Assembly: GCF_039528175.1 (NCBI RefSeq)
Contig: NZ_BAAALH010000002.1
Coordinates: forward strand, 1,798,001 to 1,862,000
Reading direction: 5' to 3'
DNA from: Citricoccus alkalitolerans
Lineage (GTDB): Bacteria; Actinomycetota; Actinomycetes; Actinomycetales; Micrococcaceae
Length of the DNA stretch: 64,000 nt
This document shows positions 43,623 to 51,996 of the stretch, one piece after another; within the stretch, counting starts at the first letter, position 1, and each line of letters starts with the position of its first letter. The notes below the pieces were generated by a model. That model was not told the DNA's origin, did not search any database, and was given only the letters and a program-made list of their open reading frames with translations. A program made the position numbers and the translations under genes.

Positions 43623-43697
43623 GTGATCATTCCCAACTGCACCACCCCCTTCGTGCCGCTCCCCGCACATACCTCCGGAGGGAAGGGCCCGCGCTGA
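43623..43697 (+). CDS. candidate 24-residue leader ORF before the anti-sigma gene
   Basis: GTG at 43623 is preceded by AAAGGAG (43607-43613) with 9-nt spacing, the best ribosome site in this intergenic region. The 24-codon frame reads MIIPNCTTPFVPLPAHTSGG followed by KGPR. Its TGA overlaps the ATG of the anti-sigma gene (TGATG). The anti-sigma ATG itself has only a GGAGGG 17-22 nt away, so its translation may depend on this leader. No known family. Confidence 0.45.
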   Translation: MIIPNCTTPFVPLPAHTSGGKGPR

Positions 43698-44989
43698 TGG
43701 CGGTCTTCCACCCCCGGGCGCGATTCGACTCCTATGTGGAGGATGCGCTCTCTCCGGCTGCCCGCGAGCGGATCGCCCTCCATCTCGAGCAGTGTGCCGC
43801 ATGCCGTCATGAAGTGGAGCAGCGCGAACGCATCCTGCAAGCAGCCTCCTCCTTGTCGTCCCCGCCTGCTGCTTCCTCAACGAACCCGTCGTACCCGCCT
43901 TCTCCGTCGTATCCGTCCGATCTGCCCTCGCCGGCATCGCAATGGACGGTTCCACGTTCGTCCTTCACCTTGCCGTCGCCCGCCGGGGGGCCGGCCACCG
44001 GGTCCCGTCCTGCTGTACCGCCCGTGCTGGAAGAACGCCAGGGCGTGGCCGGGTGGAAGGTGGTCATGGGACTGGGGACCATCGGCCTGGCTGCCGTGGC
44101 AGTGCTGTCCACCGCCTGGATCGCGGGGGATCCGCAGGCCGTCGCCGGTCCGGAGACCGGGGAGAACCTCCTCCTCCCGTCCGCCTCCGTGAACTCCTCC
44201 ACGGCGGCTCCCGACGCCGGCGCGTCACCTGCGCCGTCCGCGTCGCCGAACGCCGGGAGCACCGGTGCCGCCGGCTCCGAGAACGACGACCCCGGCGCTG
44301 GCACCACCGACGACTCCAGCGGTCCCGCGGTGCTGTCACCGGCCGGCATCGGCGGACCGGCGCTGGCCCCCTCGCTCCCGCCGCCGCCGGGATCCGTCGA
44401 TCCGGCCGAGGGAAAGGCCTCCGCCGGAGCCTCACTGGACCGGGCCATGGCGCTGACTCCGGAAAAGGTCACCGACCTGCGGCGACTGGGGTGGAACGTG
44501 CCGTCTCTGAACGGACTGGGACTGCGCCACGAATCCACGGGTTGGATCGTCGAGGAGGACACCGCTGAGGTGGTCATGTCGCTCCAGAGTGAGGAGGCCT
44601 CACTGGTGCTGCACGAGTGCCGCTGGCTGGGCGAGGATGCCGGGATCCCGGGCTGTCCACTGGCGAACGCGGATCTCCGCGCCGCAGCCCTGGCCGCCAC
44701 GGTGGCCGCGACCGGGGAGACGCACGAGCTGCCTGTCGGCGTGGAGATGTCTGTCCTCGATCTGGGAGACGGCACATGGACGGCCACGGCGCAGACCGCG
44801 AATGCCTCCTATACGGTGAATTCAGACCTGCCGGTGGACCGCGCAGAGCGCGTGATGACCCTCGTGGTCATCTCGGAGCAGTCCCGCGTCCAGTCGGGGA
44901 CAGCGCCCGAACGGCCTTCGGACCGTCTGGCCCGGGGGTTCGAACGACTCCTGCCCTGGATGGACGAGCATGAGGAGGGCACCCGATGA
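43697..44989 (+). CDS. zinc-finger anti-sigma factor (RseA/RsrA-like), membrane-spanning
   Basis: 430 residues. The N-terminal ZAS module is LSPAARERIALHLEQCAACRHEVEQ, with the HxxxCxxC zinc motif of anti-sigma factors. A Ser/Pro-rich linker leads to one membrane helix (VVMGLGTIGLAAVAVLSTAWIAG, about 120-142) and then a long Ser/Ala/Gly-rich region. The outer domain (about 255-420) is folded, with two Cys (HECRWLG, GIPGCPL) that could form a disulphide. In relatives this protein holds SigE at the membrane until envelope stress; the cognate sigma gene is not adjacent here. tatB follows after 99 bp. Confidence 0.8.
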   Translation: MAVFHPRARFDSYVEDALSPAARERIALHLEQCAACRHEVEQRERILQAASSLSSPPAASSTNPSYPPSPSYPSDLPSPASQWTVPRSSFTLPSPAGGPATGSRPAVPPVLEERQGVAGWKVVMGLGTIGLAAVAVLSTAWIAGDPQAVAGPETGENLLLPSASVNSSTAAPDAGASPAPSASPNAGSTGAAGSENDDPGAGTTDDSSGPAVLSPAGIGGPALAPSLPPPPGSVDPAEGKASAGASLDRAMALTPEKVTDLRRLGWNVPSLNGLGLRHESTGWIVEEDTAEVVMSLQSEEASLVLHECRWLGEDAGIPGCPLANADLRAAALAATVAATGETHELPVGVEMSVLDLGDGTWTATAQTANASYTVNSDLPVDRAERVMTLVVISEQSRVQSGTAPERPSDRLARGFERLLPWMDEHEEGTR

Positions 44990-45088
44990 CCGCTGCCGAG
45001 CCAGGCACGGCCAGACGGCGGACGAGTAGAGGACGGACGGTCTGACCATCTCCGCTGCCGTCCTGGCGCTCGGGTAGGCTGAGGACTT

Positions 45089-45634
45089 GTGACCTTCGGT
45101 ATCAACGGCGCTGAGCTGATCATCCTGGCCCTGCTGGCCGTGCTCATCCTCGGACCGGAGAAGCTCCCCGAGTATGCGCGGAAACTCACCGAATGGATCC
45201 GCAACCTGCGGCGCATGGCCGAGGGCGCCAAGACCCAGTTCAGGGAAGAGACAGGCACCGACTTCGACGAGATCGACTGGAAGAAGTACGACCCCCGCCA
45301 GTACGACCCTCGCCGCATCATCAAGGACGCCCTCGCAGACCCCGTGGACGGGGATGCCTCGGGCTCAGGCGCGGCCGGCGCCTCCGGGCCATCCGGTGGA
45401 CCCAGCACGGGGGCACGGAGCGGGTTCCGGGGCGAAATCGACTCCGTGCGATCCCAGCGAGACGAGCTGCGCGAGGACCTCAAGGACATGGATCCCCGCG
45501 CCCTGTTCTTCGGCAAGAACTCCAGCCGTTCGACGCCCCACTCCACCGGACGTGCGGGTGCCGGTGACGACGAACGCGCCGATGCTCCGGCTACTCCGCG
45601 CGAACCGGCTCCCTTCGACCTCGACGCCACGTAA
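45089..45634 (+). CDS. tatB: Sec-independent (Tat) translocase subunit TatB-like
   Basis: 181 residues. FGINGAELIILALLAVLILGPEKLPEYARKLTEWIRNLRRMA is the classic TatA/B transmembrane helix, Gly-Pro hinge and amphipathic helix; an acidic residue precedes the membrane helix, as in TatB. An extended Ser/Gly/Asp-rich tail follows. It helps receive twin-arginine substrates with TatC (not in this window). GTG start at 45089 with TAGGCT at 45075-45080, 8 nt upstream. The anti-sigma/tatB neighbourhood matches the mycobacterial sigE locus. Confidence 0.9.
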   Translation: MTFGINGAELIILALLAVLILGPEKLPEYARKLTEWIRNLRRMAEGAKTQFREETGTDFDEIDWKKYDPRQYDPRRIIKDALADPVDGDASGSGAAGASGPSGGPSTGARSGFRGEIDSVRSQRDELREDLKDMDPRALFFGKNSSRSTPHSTGRAGAGDDERADAPATPREPAPFDLDAT

Positions 45635-45693
45635 GCCCACGCCTCATAGCCGGGACGAAGTCGCCAGGTATCCAGGTCGTGTGGGAGACCCGA

Positions 45694-46929
45694 TCAGTCC
45701 CGCGGTGTGACCGGCAGCTTCAGGCCCGAGAGGCCGCGCGGTCGCACGGCCAGGGAACCTGCGATGCGCCGCAGCTCCGTCCCCGCCGCGGACTCCGGAT
45801 GTTCCAGGACCACCGGGGTGCCGCCATCGCCGTCCTCGCGCAACAGAGGGTCCAACGGGACCGAGCCCAGCAGTGGCACCGCATGACCGAGGGAGCCGGT
45901 GAGCCGCTGCGCGACGGTCTGGCCACCGCCGGAACCGAAGAGATCCAGTACGGTGCCGTCCGGCAGCGTCATGGCCGCCATGTTCTCGATGACACCGGCG
46001 ACCTGCTGGCCCGTCTGTTCCGCGAGCTCACCCGCCCGGGCCGCGACCTGTGCCGCCGCCTGCTGGGGTGTGGTCACGATGAGCAGCTCGGAGGTCGGCA
46101 GCAGCTGGGCGGCAGAGATCGCGATGTCTCCGGTGCCCGGCGGCAGGTCGACCAAGAGGACGTCGAGGTCGCCCCAGTAGACGTCCGTGACGAACTGCTC
46201 GAGGGCCCGGTGCAACATGGGCCCGCGCCAGGCGACCGGCCGGTCGGCGTCGAGGAACATGCCGATTGAGATGACCTTCACGCCCTGGGCCACCGGCGGC
46301 AGGATCATCTCGTCCACCCGGGTCGGCTTGGCAGTGGTGCCGAGCAGGCCCGGGATGGAGAAGCCATGGATGTCAGCGTCCACCAGCCCGACGGACAGAC
46401 CCCGGTCCGCCAGAGCGGTGGCGAGGTTGGCCGTGACGGTGGACTTGCCGACGCCGCCCTTGCCGGAGGCGACCGCGTAGACCCGGGCCAGCGAGCCCTT
46501 CTCGAACTGGTTCTTGGGGCGGCCAGAGGTCAGCAGTTCCTTGAGCCTGGCACGCTGCTCGGCGGTCATGACGGCCATGACGACCTCGACGCCCGTGCAG
46601 CCGTCCAGCCCCTCCAGGGCCTGCTCCACGTCCTGCGTGATGGTGTCCCGTAGGGGGCAGCCGGCGATGGTCAGGCGGATGCCGATGGTGAGATGGCCGG
46701 TGCCGGTGGTGCCGGTTCGTGACTCTCCTGGCCCAGCTGACTCGGTGATCGAGGCGACCATGCCCAGCTCGGTGACCGGACGCCGGATCTCCGGGTCCAG
46801 GACCGAGCCGAGCCGGACCCATGCGGACCGTTCCAGGTCCGTGGTCAATGCGGGGGTGTCGAAGGTACCAGATGCGTCGAAGGTACTGGTTGCTTCGAAG
46901 GCGCCTGGGGCGCCGGGGGTGTCGGTCAT
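45694..46929 (-). CDS. Mrp/NBP35-family Fe-S carrier ATPase
   Basis: 411 residues. An N-terminal MIP18/DUF59-like domain (VRLGSVLDPEIRRPVTELGMV, about 33-120) is followed by the ParA/MinD-type ATPase: deviant Walker A SGKGGVGKSTVTANLA, VDADIHGFSIPGLLG and VDLPPGTGDIAISAAQ. Mrp/ApbC proteins assemble or transfer Fe-S clusters. The short head has FDASGTFDT-type repeats encoded by tandem tcgaaggta units. Its ATG overlaps the DUF1003 stop by 4 bp, so it is the third gene of the MgtE-N/DUF1003/Mrp unit. The name is unrelated to the Mrp antiporter. Confidence 0.93.
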   Translation of the reverse strand: MTDTPGAPGAFEATSTFDASGTFDTPALTTDLERSAWVRLGSVLDPEIRRPVTELGMVASITESAGPGESRTGTTGTGHLTIGIRLTIAGCPLRDTITQDVEQALEGLDGCTGVEVVMAVMTAEQRARLKELLTSGRPKNQFEKGSLARVYAVASGKGGVGKSTVTANLATALADRGLSVGLVDADIHGFSIPGLLGTTAKPTRVDEMILPPVAQGVKVISIGMFLDADRPVAWRGPMLHRALEQFVTDVYWGDLDVLLVDLPPGTGDIAISAAQLLPTSELLIVTTPQQAAAQVAARAGELAEQTGQQVAGVIENMAAMTLPDGTVLDLFGSGGGQTVAQRLTGSLGHAVPLLGSVPLDPLLREDGDGGTPVVLEHPESAAGTELRRIAGSLAVRPRGLSGLKLPVTPRD

Positions 46930-47708
46930 ACGGAGGGGGTGTCCTTGGGGTCGTCCTGCGAGTCGGCGAGGCCAGCCGCGGCAGGCTGATCAGCCTCCTC
47001 GGCGGCCATGATGGCCAACGTGGTGGTCTGGGGGCCGTCCTCGTCGCCCTCGATGCGTTCGCGGGCTTCGCGGCTGGGCCGGTTCTTCTTCTTGTGCTTC
47101 CGGGGGCTGGACCCGGACGGCTTCGGTGCCGGGCCGGCGTCGGGATTCTGGTCCATCTCGGCGAGGATCTCGGCACGCATCTTCTCGCGCACCTCGTCCT
47201 TGAGCTCCTCGGTGATCTCGGCGACGGCATCACGCATCTCCGAGCGCACGAAGTCACGGGTGGCCACGTCCTGCAGCGCGATGCGCAGGCCGGCCAGCTC
47301 ACGCGTCAGGTATTCGGTGTCCGCGAGGTTGCGTTCGGCGCGGTTGCGGTCCTCCCGCAGCGAAACCTTGTCCCGGTCGTCCTGGCGGTTCTGCGCCAGC
47401 AGCAGCAGGGGAGCGGCATAGGAGGCCTGCAGGGACAGCACCAGGGTCAGGGCGGTGAAGCCGATGGCGGCGGAGTCGAAGCGCCACATCTCCGGTGCGA
47501 AAGTGTTCCAACCGAGCCAGACGGCGCAGAAGATGGTCATCCACAGCAGGAACTGGGGTGTCCCCATGAACCGGGCGAATCCCTCCGTGGCCTCGCCGAA
47601 CGCATCCGGGTTGGGGCTCAGCCGGGGCCAGCGGCGTCCTCGCGCGCCCAACGGCGTGTCGAGCCCGGTACGGCGCGGGCCGGTGGTCTCGGGGATCTTG
47701 TCCGCCAT
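46926..47708 (-). CDS. DUF1003 family membrane protein
   Basis: 260 residues. Two membrane helices (FLLWMTIFCAVWLGWNTF and AAIGFTALTLVLSLQASYAAPLLLLAQNRQDDRDK) form the DUF1003 core, followed by a long coiled coil with RNLADTEYLTRELAGLR and a Lys/Arg-rich then acidic tail. Function unknown. The family is often found beside MgtE-like proteins, as here. It shares one base with the upstream gene's stop and overlaps the Mrp ATPase start by 4 bp, so the three genes appear tightly coupled. Confidence 0.88.
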   Translation of the reverse strand: MADKIPETTGPRRTGLDTPLGARGRRWPRLSPNPDAFGEATEGFARFMGTPQFLLWMTIFCAVWLGWNTFAPEMWRFDSAAIGFTALTLVLSLQASYAAPLLLLAQNRQDDRDKVSLREDRNRAERNLADTEYLTRELAGLRIALQDVATRDFVRSEMRDAVAEITEELKDEVREKMRAEILAEMDQNPDAGPAPKPSGSSPRKHKKKNRPSREARERIEGDEDGPQTTTLAIMAAEEADQPAAAGLADSQDDPKDTPSV

Positions 47709-48961
47709 CAGGACACCTCCTCAGCATCGTCCATGCTGCGCCAGTCGTCGGGCAGCAGGTGGTCCAAAACGTCGTCCACGGTGACGGCACCGACCACCCG
47801 GTGGTGCTCGTTGACCACCGGGATGCAGGTCAGGTTGTAGGTGGCCAGTTCACGGGTCACGGCTGGCAGCGGCATGAGGTCGGAGACCGGCTCGAGGTCC
47901 TTGTCCAGGATGTTCCCCAGCGGCTCCGGCGGCGGATACCGCAACAGGCGCTGGAAATGCACCACGCCGAGGTAGCGGCCCGTGGGGGTCTCCAGGGGTG
48001 GGCGGGCCACGATCACCAGCGACGCCATGGCCGGGGTGAACTCCTGCTGGCGGATGTTCGCCAGGGCCTCGGCCACCGTGGCCTCCGGCGGCATGATGAC
48101 GGGGACCGGCGTCATGACCGACCCGGCGGTGTTCTCCTCGTACTCCATCAGACGGCGGACATCGTCTGCGTCCTCGGGCTCCATGAGCTCCAGCAGCAGT
48201 TCCTGCTGGGAGTCCGAGAGCTCGTGGAGGAGGTCCGCGGCGTCGTCCGGGTCCATCTCCTCGAGCACGTCGGCGGCGCGCTCGATGTCCAGGTTGGAGA
48301 TGATCTCCACCTGGTCGTCGTCCGGGAGCTCCTGGAGCACGTCCGCCAGCCGCCCGTCCTGCAACTCGGTGGCCACCTCGACGCGGCGTTTCGTGGTCAT
48401 CTCGTGCAGGACATCGGCGAGGTCCGCGGCCTTGAGGTCTTCGTGGGCGGCCACGAAGCTGGACGCACCCTGGGGTTCCTCGCGGGCAGCCCAGCGGGCC
48501 TCTCCCCACCCCACCAGCAGGTGCTCACCCCGGACGCGGCCGAAGGCGCTCCGGCCGGCATGCCGCCGGACATAGAGGTCGCTGACCAGCCAGTCACCGT
48601 TGCGCTGCTGTTCCAGGCCCAGATCCTCGAGCACGGCTTGCCCGGTACCGTCGGCGAGGGTGACTCGGCGGTCGAAGAGGTCGGCCGCCACCATCAGCTC
48701 GGCACCGCGCCGCTCGAAGCGGCGCAGGTTGATCAGGCCGGTGGTGATGATCTGTCCGGCGCCCATAGAGGTCACCCGGGTCATCGGCACGAACACGCGC
48801 TTCTTGCCCGGAACCTCGATGACGATCCCGACGGCGACCGGCGGCTGGCCCGGTCCGCGTTCCGTGACGACGGCATCACGCATGCGGCCCAGACGGTCGC
48901 CCAGGGGGTCGAACACGTCCAGGCCCAGCAGGCGGGCGACGAAGATCTTCGGGACATTCAC
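47708..48961 (-). CDS. MgtE N-domain / CBS-pair protein lacking the channel domain
   Basis: 417 residues. It begins with a PRC-barrel-like part (VFDPLGDRLGRMRDAVV). The MgtE intracellular N-domain follows at about 150-290, as helical repeats such as LADVLQELPDDDQVEIISNL and AADVLEEMDPDDAADLLHELS. A CBS pair (about 290-405) contains MTPVPVIMPPEATVAEALANI and CIPVVNEHHRVVGAVTVDDVLDHLLPDDW. The Mg2+ channel helices of MgtE are absent, so it is likely a sensor or regulator rather than a transporter. GTG at 48961 with TAGGCT 6 nt upstream (48968-48973), a leaderless layout. First gene of the three-gene unit. Confidence 0.9.
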   Translation of the reverse strand: MNVPKIFVARLLGLDVFDPLGDRLGRMRDAVVTERGPGQPPVAVGIVIEVPGKKRVFVPMTRVTSMGAGQIITTGLINLRRFERRGAELMVAADLFDRRVTLADGTGQAVLEDLGLEQQRNGDWLVSDLYVRRHAGRSAFGRVRGEHLLVGWGEARWAAREEPQGASSFVAAHEDLKAADLADVLHEMTTKRRVEVATELQDGRLADVLQELPDDDQVEIISNLDIERAADVLEEMDPDDAADLLHELSDSQQELLLELMEPEDADDVRRLMEYEENTAGSVMTPVPVIMPPEATVAEALANIRQQEFTPAMASLVIVARPPLETPTGRYLGVVHFQRLLRYPPPEPLGNILDKDLEPVSDLMPLPAVTRELATYNLTCIPVVNEHHRVVGAVTVDDVLDHLLPDDWRSMDDAEEVS

Positions 48962-49096
48962 CCATCCAGCCTAGTCGGCCGGACGGGGCCATGGACCCTC
49001 CCGCCCGGCCACGGTTTCTCACGTCTCCTTACGCCGGTGGCGGAGAACCCGGATGCCATGATGACCCGCACCGGCACGAGCGGCACAATGGAGCCC

Positions 49097-50305
49097 ATGT
49101 CCATGCTCTTCGGTCCCACGTCCTCCGACCCCTCGGTCAGCGGCCTGCCCCGCGGTGAGGTGTTGGCGTCCTTTCCCACCCACGCCGAGGCCCGCAAGGT
49201 CGTGGACCGACTGGCCGAGCAGGAGTTCGATGTCCGCACGGTATCGGTCGTCGGCACCGACCTGCGCACCGTCGAGCGGATCCGCAACCGCCTGACGTAC
49301 CCGTCCGTGGCCCTGCGCTCGGCCATCCAGGGTGCGTTCTTCGGTGCGATGCTCGGCATTCTGATGACCCTGATCGACCCCTCCGGATCCGGGTTCCAGA
49401 TCCTGTACACGGTGGGTCTCGGCGTGGCCATCTGGGTGCTCTTCGGCGTGATCGGACACGCGCTGCGCAAGGGCCGTGGCGTGAACTCGGTCCAACAGCT
49501 GGTTCCCTCCAACTTCGACGTGGTCTGCGATTTCGAGACGGCGCACCAGGCCAAGCAACTGCTGGACCGCCCAGCCCAGGCCCCGGCACCCTCAGCGCAC
49601 ACCCCCGCGCCGCCGGCCAACCAGTCCGCCTCCCCGCAGCCTCCGGCCGGCACATCTCCAGCCAGCCCATCGCCGGCACATCAGAATCCCGCCCCGGGAC
49701 CCACGGGCCACCAGGGCCCGACGCCGGCCTCCCACTCCGCAGGCACCGCGCCGGTGCCGCCGGCACCCCAAACCGAAGCGCCCTCCCGCAACGGCATCTT
49801 CCCGGACCTGCCGGATGGCCGCCCCCAGTACGGGGTGCGGCTGCCGGAGGACGAGGCGAAGGTCGTCCAGGAACGCATCCTCAGCGAGAACGCCGCCAAG
49901 AACGCTCCGGGAGACCAGGCCGCGGCATCCTTCGAGACCCCGTCATACGGCCAGCAGGACCAGCAGGAGTCCGGCCGCAAGGGCCGTGCCGGTGGCTCCG
50001 GCCGCCGTTCCGATCCCAGCCGTCCCGTCGACGGAGAGGGCGCACTGACAGCGGCCGGTGACCGTCCGACATCGGGCGCCGGGTCCGCGGAACAGCCCCA
50101 GAACACCACCGGGGCACCGGGCGCCGGGTCCGCGGAACAGCCCCAGAACACCACCGGGGCACCGGGCGAGACCGGTCCGGGCGAACCCGGTACGAGCGAG
50201 GCGGGCGCCTTCGAACGGCCGGCCTATGGACGCCGGGCGGCCGGGGACCAGCCCGAGGCCGGTCGGCCGGAGACCACCCAAGACGAGGCCGAGCGGCGCG
50301 ACTGA
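49097..50305 (+). CDS. general-stress-protein (YflT-like) membrane protein with long disordered tail
   Basis: 402 residues. The first 160 are a general stress protein 17M/YflT-like domain (EVLASFPTHAEARKVVDRLAEQEFDVRTVSVVG) followed by two helices (SAIQGAFFGAMLGILMTLI and ILYTVGLGVAIWVLFGVIG). The rest is Pro/Ala/Ser/Gln-rich and low complexity, with a perfect 45-bp tandem duplication. Function unknown. Three nearby ATGs compete (49088, 49097, 49103). I chose 49097 from the MSxxFG-type start of relatives; TGGAG spacing would suit 49103. Confidence 0.75.
   Translation: MSMLFGPTSSDPSVSGLPRGEVLASFPTHAEARKVVDRLAEQEFDVRTVSVVGTDLRTVERIRNRLTYPSVALRSAIQGAFFGAMLGILMTLIDPSGSGFQILYTVGLGVAIWVLFGVIGHALRKGRGVNSVQQLVPSNFDVVCDFETAHQAKQLLDRPAQAPAPSAHTPAPPANQSASPQPPAGTSPASPSPAHQNPAPGPTGHQGPTPASHSAGTAPVPPAPQTEAPSRNGIFPDLPDGRPQYGVRLPEDEAKVVQERILSENAAKNAPGDQAAASFETPSYGQQDQQESGRKGRAGGSGRRSDPSRPVDGEGALTAAGDRPTSGAGSAEQPQNTTGAPGAGSAEQPQNTTGAPGETGPGEPGTSEAGAFERPAYGRRAAGDQPEAGRPETTQDEAERRD
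50074..50163. repeat. perfect 45-bp tandem duplication
   Basis: Unit 50074-50118 is repeated exactly at 50119-50163. In the stress-protein frame each unit encodes 15 residues, GAGSAEQPQNTTGAP. The absence of any mismatch, even at third positions, implies a recent duplication, or a repeat kept uniform by slippage. Confidence 0.95.
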
Positions 50306-50345
50306 CGGATCAGGGGCCCGTCGGCCGGCCGCCAGTCGACCACCG

Positions 50346-51947
50346 TCAGCCGAGGAGCCGGGCCATCCATGCCTCGACGTCATCGGGGGTCCGCGGCAGG
50401 GCGGCAGAGAGGTTCTCGGCGCCCTCGTCCGTGACGTAGACGTCGTCCTCGATGCGCACGCCGATGCCGCGGTACTCCTCCGGCACCGCCAGGTCCTCGT
50501 TCTTGAAGTACAGGCCGGGCTCGATGGTGAAGACCATGCCCGGAACGATCTCGGCGTCCAGGTAGAGCTCGCGCTTGGCCTGGGCACAGTCGTGCACGTC
50601 GAGTCCCAGGTGGTGGCTGGTGCCGTGCGGCATCCACCGGCGGTGCTGTTGGCCCTCGGGTGAGAGGGCCTCGTCCACGGAGACCGGCAGCAGTCCCCAC
50701 TCGTGCAGTCGCTCGGCCAGCACCTGCATGGCGGTGGTGTGGATGTCCCGGAACCTCAGGCCAGGCTTCACCGCGGCGAAGGCGGCATCGGCGGAATCGA
50801 GTACGGCCTGGTAGATGGTGCGCTGGACCGGCGAGAACGTGCCGTCGACCGGCAGGGTGCGGGTGATGTCGGCCGTGTAGAGGGAATCAGCCTCCACGCC
50901 GGCGTCCACGAGGATCAGGTCCCCGGAGCGCACCTCGCCGTTGTTGCGGATCCAGTGCAGCACGGTGGCGTTGTTGCCGGACGCCGCGATGGTGTCATAG
51001 CCGAGGTCGTTGCCCTCGAGCCGAGCACGGGAGAAGAACGCGCCCTCCACGATCCTCTCGCCGCGTTCATGGCCGCGGGCGGCGGGCAGGACCCGGACGA
51101 TGTCCTCGAAGCCGGCGATGGTGGCTGCCACGGAGCCGCGCAACTCCTCGATCTCCCAGCCGTCCTTGACCAGGCGCAGCTCGGAGAGGAACTCAGTGAG
51201 CTGGGCGTCCAGGCCGTCCGAGACCTCCAGGTCCACCCCGGTGTTGATACGGGAGGTATCCACCAGGGCCTCGACGTCCAGGTCCGAGCCGCGCAGCAGG
51301 CGGATGCGGACCCCGCCGATCTCCACGGCACCGGCATTCTTGGTGACGGCGACCTCCAGCCCGGACAGGTCGGCGGTGCGGATCCCGGTGCGGGCCTGCA
51401 AACCGCCGAGCGTGGGACGGGTGCCGATCCAGAACTCACCGGTGCGGGCGTTGGAGTAGAACTCCTCGGAGTCGCGGCCGGCCATGGGACGGAAATACAG
51501 GGTGGCCTCATGGTGTCCCCCGTGGTCACCGGCGCCGTGATCAACCGGCTCCAGAACGAGCGTGGCATCCGGCTCATGGTCAACGCCCAAGCCGGTCAGG
51601 TGGGCGAAGGCCGAGTGGGCGCGGAAACGGTAGTCGGTGTCATTGGAGCGGACCTTGAGCGCTCCCGCCGGGATGACGAGCCGCTCGCCCTCGAACTGCT
51701 CAGACAGGGCCTTGCGGCGCCGCGCGGCGAACGGGGCCGAGGCATCCGGCAGGTCCTGCCTGATCTCGGCAGGGGCCCAGTTCGAGCCCATGAACCGTTT
51801 GAACGCATCCGAGGTCGGCTTCTGGGACCGGTTGTTCACGCGGTCTTCTACGGGCTGGTCGGCTGCGGCTCCGGGCTGGTCGGCGGGCGCGGTCTGGTCG
51901 GTGGGCCGGGGTGTTTCATCGTTCATGGTTTCCATCATTCCACTCAT
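50346..51947 (-). CDS. pepP: Xaa-Pro aminopeptidase (M24B)
   Basis: 533 residues. The N-terminal AMP_N domain (RFMGSNWAP through YSNARTGEFWIGTRPTLGG) is followed by the pita-bread metallopeptidase domain. Metal ligands are visible: LVDAGVEADSLYTADITRTLP (two Asp), PHGTSHHLGLDVHD (His), FTIEPGLYF (Glu) and GVRIEDDVYVTDEG (Glu). It removes N-terminal residues preceding proline in the cytoplasm. ATG at 51947 is chosen because GGGGGAGG lies 8 nt upstream; ATG 51926 has a poorer site. Divergent from the PHP gene. Confidence 0.94.
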   Translation of the reverse strand: MSGMMETMNDETPRPTDQTAPADQPGAAADQPVEDRVNNRSQKPTSDAFKRFMGSNWAPAEIRQDLPDASAPFAARRRKALSEQFEGERLVIPAGALKVRSNDTDYRFRAHSAFAHLTGLGVDHEPDATLVLEPVDHGAGDHGGHHEATLYFRPMAGRDSEEFYSNARTGEFWIGTRPTLGGLQARTGIRTADLSGLEVAVTKNAGAVEIGGVRIRLLRGSDLDVEALVDTSRINTGVDLEVSDGLDAQLTEFLSELRLVKDGWEIEELRGSVAATIAGFEDIVRVLPAARGHERGERIVEGAFFSRARLEGNDLGYDTIAASGNNATVLHWIRNNGEVRSGDLILVDAGVEADSLYTADITRTLPVDGTFSPVQRTIYQAVLDSADAAFAAVKPGLRFRDIHTTAMQVLAERLHEWGLLPVSVDEALSPEGQQHRRWMPHGTSHHLGLDVHDCAQAKRELYLDAEIVPGMVFTIEPGLYFKNEDLAVPEEYRGIGVRIEDDVYVTDEGAENLSAALPRTPDDVEAWMARLLG

Positions 51948-51996
51948 CGCCGCATCCTCCCCCGCCAGCCCGGGGCCGTTGGCTAGTCTGGGGGTC

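Noticed and set aside
47759..49000. forward open frame leading into the stress-protein gene from 47759
   Set aside because: The upstream half is antisense to the MgtE-N/CBS gene. The conserved protein starts near 49097.
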